A stretch of DNA of 64,000 bases, from NCBI GenBank assembly GCA_022749755.1, contig CM040453.1, positions 8,268,102 through 8,332,101 on the forward strand. The letters run 5' to 3'. The notes under the pieces were generated by a model. It did not search any database. It saw only the letters and a list, made by a program, of their open reading frames with translations, and was not told where the DNA came from. The position numbers and the translations under genes were made by a program. Origin of the DNA: Azadirachta indica (taxonomy: Eukaryota > Streptophyta > Magnoliopsida > Sapindales > Meliaceae). Positions 22,801-36,253 of this stretch are shown here, piece by piece. How positions within the stretch are numbered: the stretch's first letter is position 1; each line of letters opens with the position of its first letter.

Positions 22801-25124
22801 GTTATTTCATTTCGGATTTCAAATATCTAATATCAATAATTTTCTTTTTTTTTTAATTTACAATGTTAGGATATTTACATTAAAAAAGTAAGATAAATTT
22901 TGATCCCATTTTTTTTAAAGAGATTTTGATCAATTTTGATGATCTAAGCCATTATATTGAATCTAAATTAGTAGATTTTGTTTCGTTTTAATGGTTTTTA
23001 ACAAATTAAATTGATGAAATTGGTTAAAAGATTGATTAGACTGTCTCTTTTTCCTCCGTTTAATAAAGCTAATTAGCATTCAAATTTATGAATTGAAAGA
23101 AGTCACAACCGGATTATTAAATTAGACATTTTTTAGTTTCAACAAAAGAATAATTCATCAACTAACACATTTGATTTCAACTTTTAGAATTGAGATCATA
23201 TCCAAAGAATTATAAATAATATTATAAAAATAAAATTTTGAAAATTATTATGGTTTATGGTCAAAATCCTAATTTTTACCATAGAATTTAGAAATTTAGT
23301 CGTCTTTTTTTACCCCATCTTCTAATTAGTGTAATATATAAAATGTATGATGACATCAATGCTTACTTCATCAAATTCCGGATTATTTGATGTCAAACAC
23401 GTGTCTTTTCCAAACTCAATTCTTTTTTACCGGATTTTCTTGTATTAATGCAGCTCTTTCTTTTTTTTTTTTTTTCCTAAAGAAGTACTGACATTTTAGT
23501 CAAGGATTTATTAAAAATTAATTTAATGAAGCTATCCAAAAATATGAAGAAATAGATAATAAATTTAATTAAATTTTTTATTATAAAATTCAGGCATCTT
23601 CTTTCTATTTGATCATCGTTTTTATATTATAAAAATATGATAACATATAATTTGTTGAATTAAATTTAGTGATTGATTATACACACACAGACAAACATTA
23701 ACTATACAGACAGGGATGATTGTATATTATAATTTCATTCAAACACCTGGTTCAAATAGAAAGATACAATGGGAAAAGTGTGACTTGAGATATCGATGTG
23801 ACAAATTAATAATTAGGATTAATGAAAAAGAGGTAAAAGAGAACGATGCATTGTATTGACTTTCACTAAATATCAAAATTAATGGGGATACATAATCTAT
23901 GAGATCATCGAGTGTTGACTGCCAGTTGGAAAATTTGATTTCATTTCCAGAAGAAGACCATCGTCTTCATAAATCCAGGCAAACCTGTTTATGCGACTTA
24001 ATCAAGTTGAAAGCCAATATACATGTTTTGATTGCAGAATGTCAAAGTGATGTTATAATAATAATAATAATGCAAGGAAATAAAAAGTTAATTGCAAAGG
24101 GAAATATAAAAAAATGAACACTTATTAAAGAAAATATATTAATTGGACTATATATGTAAATATTATGTGAAAAAAAAAAATGGGAATCGGATAGTATTAA
24201 GGTTCTTTTTGGAGGCATGCAAGCTTAAGGGGTTTGACTGATTCTCATGGGTGGCCAAATATGTCAGAATTTGAAGACTCCCTTTGAGTCTTTGACCATT
24301 GAATTTGAATGGACTCTCTATTAAAATTAAAATTAGAACTAGAATGCGTGAAATAAATAATGGTTGAATTAATCCAATATACACATACATAGTTTTAATT
24401 TCAAGCATGGGCTGCTGGGTCTTGCTAGCTTGAGCTATTAATCATACGTTATATATTATGGTCAATTATCTAACTTATTCAGATTCAGTCTCCTACTTTA
24501 ATTTTCTAAATCTTTAACTAGTTACAGCAAGCTGAAGTGTGTTTCTGCCTAATTAATATTGACAAAACAAACACATGCAAAGTAATAATAAGTAGTTCAA
24601 TGGATGAAAATTTTTGAAATAATTAATAAAAAAAATTCCTACAAGAACACTTGGAAGGTTTATTCAGCTGCTAGTTAGGTTCTCACTCGACATTCAATAA
24701 ATTTTATTGACAAATTGTACAAATAAATTCTAGTTTTACCCGCATTAAATTAAACAAGAGTTTAATTTATTAAGTAAATTAATGTTGCTCAAATCTACAC
24801 TTATATTATTAGATATCAAGATAACTCGATACTTAGTCAAATCAGTAAACATAAAATGTATATTGATTGATCATTTATCGTTAGAGGAAGTAATTCAAGT
24901 GAAACTGCTAGCATCTATCCCTCAAACTAAGGCTAAAGTGTGAAAATGAGATCTTGCAACACTTTTTGACCCTCTAAATTAAAAGTTATTAATTTTAACA
25001 ATATTAATTTTGCAATTCTTTATATAAGGAGTTGAATGAACTTTTGTGGGATTAATTGAAAAAAGCAACTCTTTTATTTATCCTTATCAAATCTGTTGTT
25101 ACCCAGCTAATCAATAGCGGAGTG
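19831..25124. other. AT-rich intergenic region with TE remnants, no gene seen
   Basis: Apart from the TIR element at 20642-21161, this stretch is poly-A/T-rich DNA. A small frame at 23899-24117 lacks any recognisable motif. The string CTAAACGAGCTCTTAATG near 22365 resembles the end of a hAT-type MITE, but a partner terminus was not found. Confidence 0.4.
20642..21161. mobile_element. TIR element (MITE-like, ~520 bp)
   Basis: The left end (20642-20713, GATATTGTCAAATGCCACCC...) and the right end (21091-21161) are imperfect inverted repeats of about 70 bases. Both contain GGATGGRGAAATGGCA and TATGGGGYGTTGTTAGA when read inward. The interior is AT-rich and non-coding. No confident target-site duplication could be read because the flanks are poly-A. 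The interior resembles 59868-60118, so this is a family with at least two members here. Confidence 0.75.
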
Positions 25125-25694
25125 ATTGTCTCATTATAATATGTTAATTCATGGACTGCGTCAGTCACACTATTGTGTTCTATATTAATAATTATAATTA
25201 ATCCAGGTTATTTCTGGTTTTAAATTAACCAAGAAGTCAGAGTAATAATTTATAATTTATATTAAACAAAAGCAAATCAATGTATTCAAACAATAATTAT
25301 AACCAGCCGACACTCTTGGACCAATGAAATCCAATCCAACGGTGGCAAAAACATGCAAAAGAAGAAGAGCAAAGAATCTCATCCGTCGAAATTTTCATTG
25401 ATGAGAAATCTTAATAATTCCCCACCTTTAATATATAACATTACACAAATTGCAATAAAATAATCTTAAATGATTTCTATATATTTCAGCTAAAAACCGT
25501 AGGCAGATGACTCCCCGGCCGTCTTTGTCTTTTTCTCTTTTTCTCGTTTGGATTTCAGCGACTTCAGCAGCTAATTTATAATTAGTTTATAAACATCCGT
25601 TGCTTGCTGCAAAGGCATGGAAGTTGAGCAGTAGGTAGCTAGCTTGCTAGCTCAGATTCAATATATATTAATTCCATCGCTGCCTGCAGATTTG
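25125..25694 (+). promoter_or_regulatory. Upstream region of the RLCK gene, duplicated upstream of the pseudogene copy
   Basis: The sequence aligns with the reverse complement of about 45404-45961, including AATTTATAATTAGTTTATAA, CATCCGTTGCTTGC and GCATGGAAGTTGAGCA. Conservation of the promoter shows that the inverted duplication included upstream DNA. A TATA-like TATATATTAA lies at about 25663-25672, close to the start codon. Confidence 0.55.
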
Positions 25695-27686
25695 ATGAAA
25701 ATAATGAAGCTATTCTCTTTTTTTTCTTGCTCAAACTGCTTTTCTTTCTCGTCATCAGAAGTCGCTGCAGAGGAAGCCGCAAGAGGTAATGTATTTTGTT
25801 CGAGCACGATCTTTTATCTCCTGCAACTGTTCTGGAATTCTACTCATAAATATATAAAACCTGCAACTGTTTTGATTAATTGTTGTGCAAATAATGCCAA
25901 TATATTTTGCCGTCTGGTTTTGGGTCGGATAGTAAGAATTCACGCCCAAGCTAGGAGGACTTCTCACTATATGCAAGAATTTTTTAAAAATTCTGGACAG
26001 ATTTCTCTTTATTAAGATAGATTTTTGAGTGTTAAATATTTGACTTCACCTTCTAGTAGACTTATAAATCTAATATCAATAAAATTGTAATAGTAGATAG
26101 GATTGTAATATTAAAAAATATATATATTTTTAGTTTTGTGTGAACCTAATTTTTGGTTTTTTTATTTTTTTTTTGGGGATGAATGCACTTTATCTCTTCC
26201 AATTTAATGCAGTTCATGTCACAGACGAAGGAAATAAATGATATTATTGTTGAACTTATTTTATTGACAAAATCATCTGGGTAACAGTTCATGTCAAGTC
26301 ATATATATTTCCAGTAGGAGTTGTGTGTTTGTATATTATTATTTTTCTTAAGTTGACAATTTATTATTTATATGTAGATATTTGTTTTATATCTAAGTTT
26401 ATATTGCAAAGTTTTAAATGATTATATTTCATTCATATCTCAATTCTATTTATTTAATATATATTTTTGTGTGTGGTTGATGTGAGAATTAACTAACGTA
26501 AGGAGGTGTGATTTCTAATCTATCTATTTTTAGTTCTATATATGAAAAGTTAAAAAATTATCTAAAGTTAAAAAAATACATAAAAGAAAGGGAAGGTTGC
26601 GAAGATTTTTCAACTTTTCCAAATGATTATTGTTTTCTAGTGATATAAAGTTCTTTTTCATAGAATCCAAAAGATGATTCTTTGACATAATTTTTCCATT
26701 AATTTTATAACATAAATATCTCTATCTATTAGTTGGAAAATTCGTTGACCTTGCATATATATATATATATATATATGAAGCATCGTTGTCCTCACAACTT
26801 TCTCAATATGTAATTAATTAATTAATTATTGTCTTAATATTATGGCAAATTCATATATGTAATTAATATTCATGAAATCAGGTGAACAAATCCTGAAAAA
26901 CAATATTGATGCATTTTCCTACCACGAACTGAAAAGCGCCACCAATGGCTTTTGCTCGTCAAATAAAATCGGGGAAGGTGGATTTGGCTCCGTTTATAAG
27001 GTAAATAATTAAATTCGCACTCTAATTTTACAATTAATTGTTAAGGGTGTAACAACATTTTATAATATAATATTTTCAAAATATATGCACCAAATTTTTT
27101 GACCTCAAAGGGAAAGCTTCAAGATGGAAGTGTTGTAGCAGTGAAAGTGCTTTCAGTGAAATCCAACCAAGGAGAGAGAGAATTCATGTCGGAAATAGCT
27201 TCCATGGCCAATATTTCTCACGAAAATATTGTTAAGTTGCGTGGAGGTTGCGTTGATGGGCCTTTCAGAATTCTTGTTTATGATTACATGGAAAACAACA
27301 GTCTATTCCAAACTTTGCTTGGTATAAATTAATTTATATTTCTCTTTGCTTAATTTGCTTGGCATGATATGATTAATGCGGTTGAAAATATACATGTGAT
27401 AATATATATATATATATATATATGCTGTTGAATTAATGGTAGGTGAAGAGAAAAATAGAGCTAAATTCAACTGGGTACGAAGGGGAGAAGTTGCACTAGG
27501 AATTGCTAGAGCACTAGCTCATATCCACGAGGAGATTAAACCTCATATTGTCCATCGAGATATCAAAGCAAGCAATATCCTTTTGAATCATAATTTCAAT
27601 CCTAAAATCTCAGATTTTGGGCTCTCCAAGCTGTTTCCAGATAACGTCACTCATGTCACTACAAGCGTTGCAGGCACACTGTAAGC

Positions 27687-27724
<38 letters not shown>

Positions 27725-29275
27725 CATATATAATTAATATTCATTCAAGTCCAAAGGTCCCTTTATTAATTTTCAATTTGTTTTTCATTGTAAAAGAGGA
27801 TATCTGGCTCCAGAATATGCTGTAACTGGACATTTAACTCGAAAATCAGATGTTTATAGTTTTGGAGTTCTGCTTCTGGAGATAATCTGTGGACGAACGT
27901 CAATTGACTTCGACATTAAAATTGGAGAGTATTACCTTGTCGAGAAGGTACGACCAAACAGGGAGCTCTTCAGGGCCTGAGGGGCCCATGGGCCTCTTAC
28001 CCCACCAAAAGATTTTAATAAAATATTGTTTTTTATAATCTAATTGTGATGTGAAATATCTGTTTGGTCCCTCTAAATTTTATTTTTAAAATTGAATACT
28101 TTTAGATTAAAATTAATGTTTTAAAATTTATTCCTTTTTTTTATATTTTTAATTATTTACTTTTAGATTATATGATGATAAATTAGTTAAATATTTTTTT
28201 TTAAGTTTTAAATAATGACCCTATCTATTTATTAATACTTTACTTATAAAGTAATTTTTTCTTTAAAGAATTATTTATTTAATTTTGTCTATGTAATAAG
28301 AAATCTTCTTACAAAAAAACTATATAATTTATGAAAATCTTTTCTTTATAAAAAAATCAACTACTTAAAAACCTTTTCTCTATAGGAATAGAATTTTTAT
28401 GACTCGTGTGTGTGTGTGTATCATAGACCCCTACCAAAATAATCAAAAACACTTTAACTTGTTAATTTTTTTAATTTTCTCTCTTTTTCAATTCAAGGCA
28501 AAACAAAAAAAAAAAGTTCTCAAAAAGAAAAGATTAATATTTTCAAAATATTTTTATATTTAAACTTATGCATTTTTTAAATTTATTGTATAAAATTTTA
28601 TATAAATATAATTATAAATTATAATTATTAATTTATTCTATATATTATGTTATTTTAGTTACAATAAATTAACACGATATGTTTATCTAGTTTTTTAAGG
28701 AACATAGAAATTTTTTTTATTTTTGAATAAATTAGTATGTGTTAATAATTTTTTTTTTTATATATATATTTTTGACATTAAATGATAATCTTATTTTTTG
28801 ATATTTTAATTTTAAATTTATTTATTAATTTTTTAAATTTAAAAAAATTAATTTATTATTTGGCCCCAGATTTTAGATTCTACACTTTTTATATGTTACG
28901 TTATATAAGAGGCCTTAAAAAAAAAAAAAAGGATGAAAATAATTAAATTGGACTACCGCTATACAGGCTTGGGAAATGTACAACTCAAACGAGCTTCTGC
29001 ATCTAGTGGATCCTGGGCTAAACGGAGAATTGTCGGAGAAAGAAGCGACGAGGTTACTCAAGGTCGGCTTACTATGTGTGCAAGAGAAGCCCAGCCTCCG
29101 ACCTCGCATGTCAGCCGCGATTAAGATGATGAAGGGTGAGATCGACATCGACGACGTGCAGATATCGCGGCCGGGGCTCATCACCAATATCATGCATCTG
29201 AAAGTAGGCCGGCAGAGACGCTCATCACAAAGCATGATGAGCAGAAATGGCAGCCCACAGTTGTACACTTTATGA
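25695..29275 (+). CDS. Receptor-like cytoplasmic Ser/Thr kinase, CRPK1/At1g16670-like (6 exons)
   Basis: Exons 25695-25785, 26882-27000, 27111-27321, 27443-27680, 27797-27947 and 28967-29275 sum to 1119 bases, an intact 372-residue kinase. Motifs in order: P-loop [10 protein letters not shown] (61-70), Lys82 in VAVK, alpha-C Glu98, catalytic Asp180 in HRDIKASN (an RD kinase), DFG at 198-200 and APE at 224-226, then CxxC-free lobe ends with [14 protein letters not shown]. There is no signal peptide or membrane span. The N-terminus is Cys-rich ([10 protein letters not shown]) and may be palmitoylated; it lacks MG for myristoylation. The family includes the cold-responsive kinase CRPK1, but a cold role here is only inference from resemblance. 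A second in-frame ATG lies at 25704. Intron 5 contains a 0.9-kb insertion not present in the inverted copy at 42.4-46 kb. Confidence 0.9.
27958..28880. mobile_element. ~0.9-kb insertion in intron 5 of the intact kinase
   Basis: The inverted pseudogene copy runs almost directly from GTACGACCAA to ATTCTACAC. In this copy about 920 bases intervene, starting near AGGGCCTGAGGGGCCCATG and ending near TTTGGCCCCAGATTTTAG, with an AT-rich non-coding interior. GGGGCC near the start and GGCCCC near the end may be remnants of terminal inverted repeats, but the element's exact ends, type and target duplication are unresolved. Confidence 0.5.
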
Positions 29276-29452
29276 GCATACTTAATAATATTGTTTTGTG
29301 TATTAGGATAAATTGTTTCAAACACATGCAAATGTGATGAATCATGATGCAATCCTTGAAATTATTAATAGAGGGGAAAACATTTGTAATCCAATGTTAT
29401 TTGAATTCGGAAAACATAAAACAATATTACTTCATCTAATGTGAATCACTAT

Positions 29453-30755
29453 ATGAGGCACTAGCACAGTAAAGCATCATTTGGTTTCTGTTTTAATCTA
29501 ATGTCAAAACAATTATCGTTTGGTTTGTATTAGCTACTTATTTTGTGTCATAAGAGTTTCAGGATCTATTGTTGTAAGAAAAATGAACAAATCAATCAAT
29601 GAAAAACCAAAATACTCCCCTATTGCAGCTGCCGGCAATTTCTGTTGCCAAGTCGTCTACCCACAATCAAGTCCACTCACTTGTGTCATGTTTTTTATGC
29701 CAAAAATCCCATGCATAAACTTTGTTGCAAGCTTACTGAGTTCTAAGTTAGAACTACCATCAGCCCTAACAACCTTTATAGTTAGCATACTTGTGGGATG
29801 TAATATTATCCAATGCAAGAGTAATCCATTTGTTTTCTAAATGGAAATCAGATTGTTTGAAACCATTTAAAAAAAATAAAAAATAAAAAATCCTCCAAAA
29901 TCCATTGTACTGTCTATGGGGTCCAAATTATGGAAATGAGAACATCACTTTTATGTTTCTTGAAACAGAACAATACTAAAAAAATTCTACTAATAACTAA
30001 CTTTAAAACATACATGACTCAACGGTTTTATATTTTTTCTACGTTTTCAAGAATAGATACCATCTTAAGAAATGCTACGAAAAACCAAATACATAGTCTT
30101 AACTGACCTGGCAACTATGGCAGCATTAGTTACCTATTTCTGATTCTAATGGTTAAAAGTAATTTATCTGGAATCCCCTATCACTGTTTAAGTCTACCCA
30201 CGCAAGGCTAAACAAAAGAGATTGCCTTTAAGTTCAAGCGGCAATGTAAGTCTTGACCGATAACAGTCTACTCCACTGCACTCTACAGTGAGATCTGGAC
30301 AGTCAAGACTGAACCTATGTCTGTTTAAGAGTAAGAGAATCTTACCTGCCTCGTATACATACATGTTAGGTTTTCCAAAATATACGATATTCAAACTGTT
30401 CTTTTTTTTTTTTTTTTTTTTTTACTTTAACTAAAAATAAATAATAATTTTAGTTGATTAATGACGAAAAAATTAATTAAATTTTGTAAAATTTATATTT
30501 AACATTAGAGTATGTTATCTTTTTAATTTGTTGTTAAAAAAATAGTTGCAAGTCAAAAGCCGTGTTTTAACTCATTAATTAATTAATTAATTAATTGGGT
30601 TTGGCAGGTAGGGCCTCGCCTGACGCTTGCCGACTCGCACAAGCAATGTCGGCCCATGGACTTACTTTTCCTCAAAACGGGTTAGTGAAGTTTAGCACGT
30701 TACTCTTCGTCTTCACGTTTTTCTTATTTTTTTAAAATATTTTCAGATATTTAGA
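29453..30755 (+). pseudogene. Displaced fragment of the ADCS locus (intron 1 plus promoter, exon 1 lacking)
   Basis: From about TGAGGCACTAGCAC the sequence aligns with ADCS intron 1 beginning at the exon 2 border (17309-18034), then jumps at about 30215 to the ADCS upstream region (19258-19830). Shared strings include ATGTCAAAACAATTATC, ACTTTTATGTTTCTTGAAAC, GAGATCTGGACAGTCAAGA and TTAATTAATTGGGTTTGG. The segment that would contain exon 1 and the leader (18034-19257) is missing, so no protein can be made. It is on the same strand as the source and about 12 kb away. It joins kinase 3' DNA at about 29448-29453. Confidence 0.85.
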
Positions 30756-30945
30756 ATAGCTTTAAGTTATTTGATCTATAACACACAACAAAATTCTTCA
30801 ATTTAAAATGAAAAATTTTCATACTTTTTTTAAAAAAAAATCCCAAAATAGTGAATTTTAAAAATTGAAGTGACAAAAAATTATATGAAAAAATTTATTA
30901 ATTTGAGATAAATTTACCCCTATTAAGCCGAAACTTAAACACTTA

Positions 30946-31372
30946 GAGTCCGTTTGCTATAACTTTTCAAATAAAACTTTTTAAAGTAGAGCTTTTACTC
31001 ATAAAATTTTTATAAGTAGAGCTTTTAACAAAAGTTTATTAATCGTTTGCTTGTTACAAATGACTTTTGAGAAAATTTAAGTAATTACTTTAATAGATAA
31101 ATTTTTAATGTTTTATTTTAAAGAAATAACGTAGAATTTTTAAAATAAAATAAAGGTATTCTAAATAATTTCACCTTTATTAAAGAAGCTTTACTGTCAA
31201 AAGCCCAAATTTTGGGCTTCTTGGGCTTCTTCCAATAGAAAAAAAAATAGTTTTTTTAATTTTTAAAAACTCTTTTTCATTGTTAACCAAACAACATTAA
31301 AAAATTTGAAAAAAAACTTTTATCATTAAAAAAGCCCTTTTAGTCAATGAAAAAATCAAACTAAACGGACAC
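30946..31372. mobile_element. hAT-like MITE (~0.43 kb)
   Basis: The left end AGTCCGTTTGCTATAAC and the right end (reverse complement GTGTCCGTTTAGTTTGA) share the GTCCGTTT terminus common in plant hAT-type MITEs. ACTTA flanks both ends (CACTTAGA / ACTTACTC), consistent with a decayed target duplication. The interior is AT-rich with GCTTTTA-like short repeats. Confidence 0.55.
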
Positions 31373-32329
31373 TTACTCTCTATTTGGAGAATAAAAAAAT
31401 AAACCACATGATTAAAGAATGTATATCATTTGTATTAATAATATATATATATATATATATTCTAAAGATAATAATATTTCACTCAGTATTTTGTTTTTTA
31501 AAAACAAGAGTTAATGAAATAATTTAGAATGAGTTTTTTTTTTAGAATTATAGTCAAAATTTAATTTTAGGTAGCATTTTTTTTTTAACTTTCAACTTGA
31601 CTGAAATTTAATTTTAATTAAAATCTGAATCTACATAATATATTTATTTTTATTTCAAAACATTTAAAAATAAGTATTAAGTTGTTTTTTTTTTTGACAA
31701 AATAAAAAGTTTGAAAATTTAATATTTTAATATATATATCCTTTTAAATAATATACTTATATTTATATTAATTTTGATTATATTAGCATAATAATAGATA
31801 AAAATTAATAAATTATATTAATATGTACATTATTTATTTATTTGATATATGATTTTTTTTCAGAAAAATAATTTTTAATCGAATGATATAAAGATTAATA
31901 AAAATTTAATAAAATTTATAATTATGTAAATATACAAATTTATTGTAATAATTAAAGTATAAAATAAGTATGATTGAAAAAACAAGTAAAGATAACTTAC
32001 GATAAAAAAAAAGATACGTCAAAAATAGTTAATTAAAGTTTTAATTTTGTTAGTAAATAAATTAATAAAATAGGGATATTTTTATAAAATAAAAATATTA
32101 AATTATTTAGACATTTGCTTATTTAAATTTAAGTAAAAAATTTTAATAAATTATGTTCAGATATTCAAATATTTAAATATAAGTTAAAAAATAAATGACT
32201 TTTAAATATTTGAATAATTATATTTAGACTTTACCCAGAAAAACAAACAACCCCTTAATCTACTTTCCAACTTTCCTTTTTTTTTTTTTTTTAAATTTTT
32301 GCCAAAAACATTCAAAACTGAATTAAAAT

Positions 32330-32640
32330 GTTGTATGATATTGATATTTTAATGTTAGAATGCTCAACGATATTAGGCATAAGTTATAGGACATTTTTAA
32401 TATGCGCATTATATGTTTATCCTAAAAGTGTTCGATAACACTAAACAAAAAGTGTTGAGTGCTATGTGTTATAATACTAAAAGTGGTCTATAACATTGAA
32501 TATAAAGTGTTGAGCACTCTTTATTTTAATGCAAGAAGTACAATAGAAAGTGTTGAGTACTCTGTATTTTAATGCGATAAGTACACTTCGATATTGGGTA
32601 GAAAATATTGAATGCACTTTTATCTTTGACCTCACTCTCT
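32330..32640. repeat. Degenerate repeat block around AAAGTGTTGAG
   Basis: At least four imperfect units share AAAGTGTTGAGYRCTCT...TTTTAATGCRATAAGTAC-like sequence. AGTGTTGAG cores lie near 32451, 32506 and 32550, with weaker copies on either side. Spacing is irregular (about 44-55 bases). No coding potential. Confidence 0.5.
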
Positions 32641-34510
32641 TGTTTCTAACTTTAATTAATTTAAATTCTTGTTAATTAAGTTATGTTTATCTGATAGTAC
32701 ACATTGACCTAAATCTTAGTTGTTTTTATTTTTACTTGCGAAATGTTTGTTTATTGATTTAAAACAAACATGCTTTTCTGCCTTAAACAGGAAAAAAAAA
32801 GAGGGGAATTTTGGTACAATATGGGTATCTTTGACGAAAAAGTACAATCAGAGTTAGAAATTTGCTAAAATTAATTGGGTCCTTAATTTTATCTATAATT
32901 AAAAAAAAAAAAAAAGAAAAACGAAAAAAGGAAAAAGGGCATTGTAATTGCTGTTAAGTAATGGTTCAGACTTTCATGGTCAAGAGTTCCAACTCCGACA
33001 GAAACGACGCCGCTTTAAGGGCCCGAAAGAAATTTGGCCGAAGCAGTCTGCCATAATTTTCTTTATGGGCTTGAATGGTCAATTAATTTGGGCCAGTATA
33101 ACTCATCTCCACCGAGTTTAAGGCCCGTTAAGGGATCCCCTATGGACGCTATTTAAGTACACCCCAGCCATTTGCAAAATTTAACCAACCCCAAAGAATA
33201 ACAAACTTCAGAGTATTTCATAAATTGGTAACGAGTCTTATTATCATAATTACTATTATAATTCACTAATTTCAAATTAAATATATAGGCGACAAAATAT
33301 GATTGGACCACGTATTTCAGTACCCTTTTATATGTACTATATTCAAGCTTAACAGTGTGTGCATCACATAGGGCAAAGAAAAACAAAAAAATTGACAAGC
33401 AATTATCATCAGAAAAGACAGTTTTAATATATGTCCACATCCATATGAAGGAATGGAAATGAAACAGACAATTTATGTACAGATCTAGTAGATCACCAAT
33501 TAAGTTGAAGGGTAATTAATCGGTAGATTTTTGGTATGGTTGTCTTGAGGATGATTGATGGATGACAGTTCACGCTTCACTAATTAGTACAAACGACCCC
33601 ATTCTTTCTCAGGTGGAGCACCCCAGTTTGAAATTTGAAATTTGTGTTGCCAATGTTGCTGCAATTTGCCCTAGTACTAATTAAACATTATATCAAAAAT
33701 TAAGGGCCATTTATTAAGTACTTATGGAGAAAGCAGTTCCTAACTAACTACTTCTTCTATATATAAATAATTTAGAATGTGCTTGTTCTCCAAAACCAAA
33801 ACCCTAAATTTCAAATTGAATTTGCATGGCGGATGATAATGTCCGCCTAACCAGAACATAAGTATGTGGTGTAATGATGTGCATGCTTGGTCTGAACAAG
33901 TGACAGCTGGGCCTCACGTTTAGTTTCCTTCTCAATAGATCACAGATTTACTTTGTTCGCTCCCTTTTGTTGAGTTCCAAAGTGTCATTTCATTTTCTTT
34001 TAATTTCCCATCTCTCGTGAAACTAGGGTTTGCACATGCATACAATGAGTCGCAATATAATGCAAATAATTTGTTAATTACACAAATCAGGGGGACTAAT
34101 TTGATAATTCTTCATATTATATTAATAGAAAGAGAGCGAGAGATGGAAAAACGATGCTGCAGAGCACATGACTGTGTACAGCTGCAGTGAGTAAGTATTG
34201 AGTATTGATGATGATCGTACACATATAATTTCTAATGGTAAAAGATACGTGCGTCAACGTGTTTTTGTGTAGTTCGAGGCACCCATTATTATAGAAGAAA
34301 AGAAGCTTACAATTATAAACTAGCTACGGTCTCAGCAATACTGCCCCTGTGCTGCACTGCACTGAGTTTATACAAATTATACATATAATGTAATATAATA
34401 TTTCATGTATTAAAGATTTTTTTTAAAAAAAAAAGAGAGAGAGAAAGGAAACAACATGGGGTTGGAGAAGAAGAATCTAATTGTGAGACAAACAAACACG
34501 AAAAACCCAA

Positions 34511-34554
34511 AGAGAAAGAGAAAGAGAAAGAGAAAGAGAAAGAGAAAGAGAAAG
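34511..34554. repeat. (AGAAAG)n microsatellite
   Basis: Seven consecutive hexamer units of AGAAAG. The short frames over it on both strands are low-complexity artefacts. Confidence 0.9.
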
Positions 34555-36217
34555 GGACCCCATGATGTTAATCTGACAGGAGGATTCCCACACTTGTTCC
34601 CTTGCAGCTTGCTGTTGCATTGTATTGCAGCACTCTACACGATAAAAATGTATATTTATTAGTGGAAACTCTTTTTTCCATTTTTAATACGTCGTTTCTC
34701 TCTCTCTTTTTTTTTTTTTTTTTTAATTTCTTTTTTCTTTCATCGTTTGCCATTTTCTACATACAAGGGAAGCGGAATTCCCACCAATTTTGCAGCTTTT
34801 TCAAGACATACCAACATCAGTCGCATCGCTCTCCTCCCTCTTCCCTCTTCCCTCTTTCAACTAATTACATTTATCCTTCTCTAGATCAACAACATATAGA
34901 CCCTAAAATTTTTATAACATTGCAAGTAAGAACACATGTTATTCTTTTCCCTTATAAATTTTTACCATTAAACTCTATTACGACTGCATTAGCAAAATTG
35001 ATAATTTAATTGTATATTCTTCTAAGTTTTGAAGTTCATAGCTTCTTAGATGAGCTTATTTTTAGTTATAATAGATAAATTACTAATTTTATTAATGAAT
35101 TTTTAACTAAATTTTACGAGAATGGTAGAGAGTTGTATATATGCAAGAAAGTGAAAAGTATGCCCTTACATGTTATTATATCAAAGTAAAGGATCTTGCT
35201 GTTATTTCCTATACTTTTAGCGCATCATTTCTCTCTCTCTCTCTCTCTCTCCCCCACTTTTTTTTTTTTTCTATTCGAAATACAACATGGTGATTGTGTT
35301 GCATTTCAAGGGGGCAAAGAGATGCTTGGGTTTAGTAGCTAGCTATAGCTAGCCTAGACGAATTTGAATATTAATTGTTCCATTATATTCCTTTGCTTTC
35401 ATTTACTCAAGGTATTGTTGCATTTCTCAATGGAGGTTTATTTTGTTGTGCCCTAGGTCATGCGCTTGCAAACTTCTCATTACCCTTTTGTCCATAGACT
35501 GGTTTAACTTTTCTTTATGGTCTTTATATACAGAATAAGTATGCGTAAAGGCTGTTTCTATCCCATTTTAGTATCTGGCTTTTAGTAACTATTGGATTTA
35601 ATTACTTGATTATTTTAATTTAATTTGGGCCAAGTTGGCTTTAAGTTATACATGCATTACAATTTGAAATTTATTCCATTTCCAAATCAAATACTCGTCA
35701 AAACTAGCAATAACAATAACCATTTGAAGTTTAATTTTTCAGTGTTAAGGCTAAGGATTTCAGAATTGAAATTTCTTTTTTATTATGTCAGATTGTGCTT
35801 GACTTGTTGCATTCACCAATAAGTGAACAGATTCTGAAAAAGAACGAGTACTGTGATGCAATAATATTCCAAGTTCCAATATATTTTGAGCAGTAGCAAA
35901 TCGTGTTTAATTAAAAGAAACTAGCCACCTGCTATACGCGAACTCTCGTACTAATTTTATGCTTTATCTGAAAGACAACAAGACTCGTTTACCTTCTTGA
36001 TAATTGGATATAACTTTTCATTTTGTAAATAAGATTTTCTCACACTATAACAGTGCTTACCTACTGTAACTTATGATGACTCTCATGGTTGGGAACTTTT
36101 CAGAAACCCTAAATGTCAAAATGATGATGAATTATTTCTTGATCTACATTACTATGCTTAACGTACATCATAATTCATTCCAAAAATAAAATGTTGTTTA
36201 GAAATGTTTTTGGAAAA

Positions 36218-36253
<36 letters not shown>

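Larger units (their letters stand above)
30756..33800. other. AT-rich intergenic region with small TEs; no gene seen
   Basis: The region holds a hAT-like MITE (30946-31372), a degenerate repeat block (32330-32630) and a promoter-like island (32940-33180). A minus-strand frame at 33153-33440 shows no family motif. Everything else is A/T-rich. Confidence 0.4.

Noticed and set aside
23899..24117. 72-codon frame with mixed composition
   Set aside because: No motif, poly-Ile stretch from an ATA repeat, and no splice or promoter context.
33153..33440. 95-codon minus-strand frame
   Set aside because: No recognisable domain, AT-driven residue composition and no conserved neighbours.
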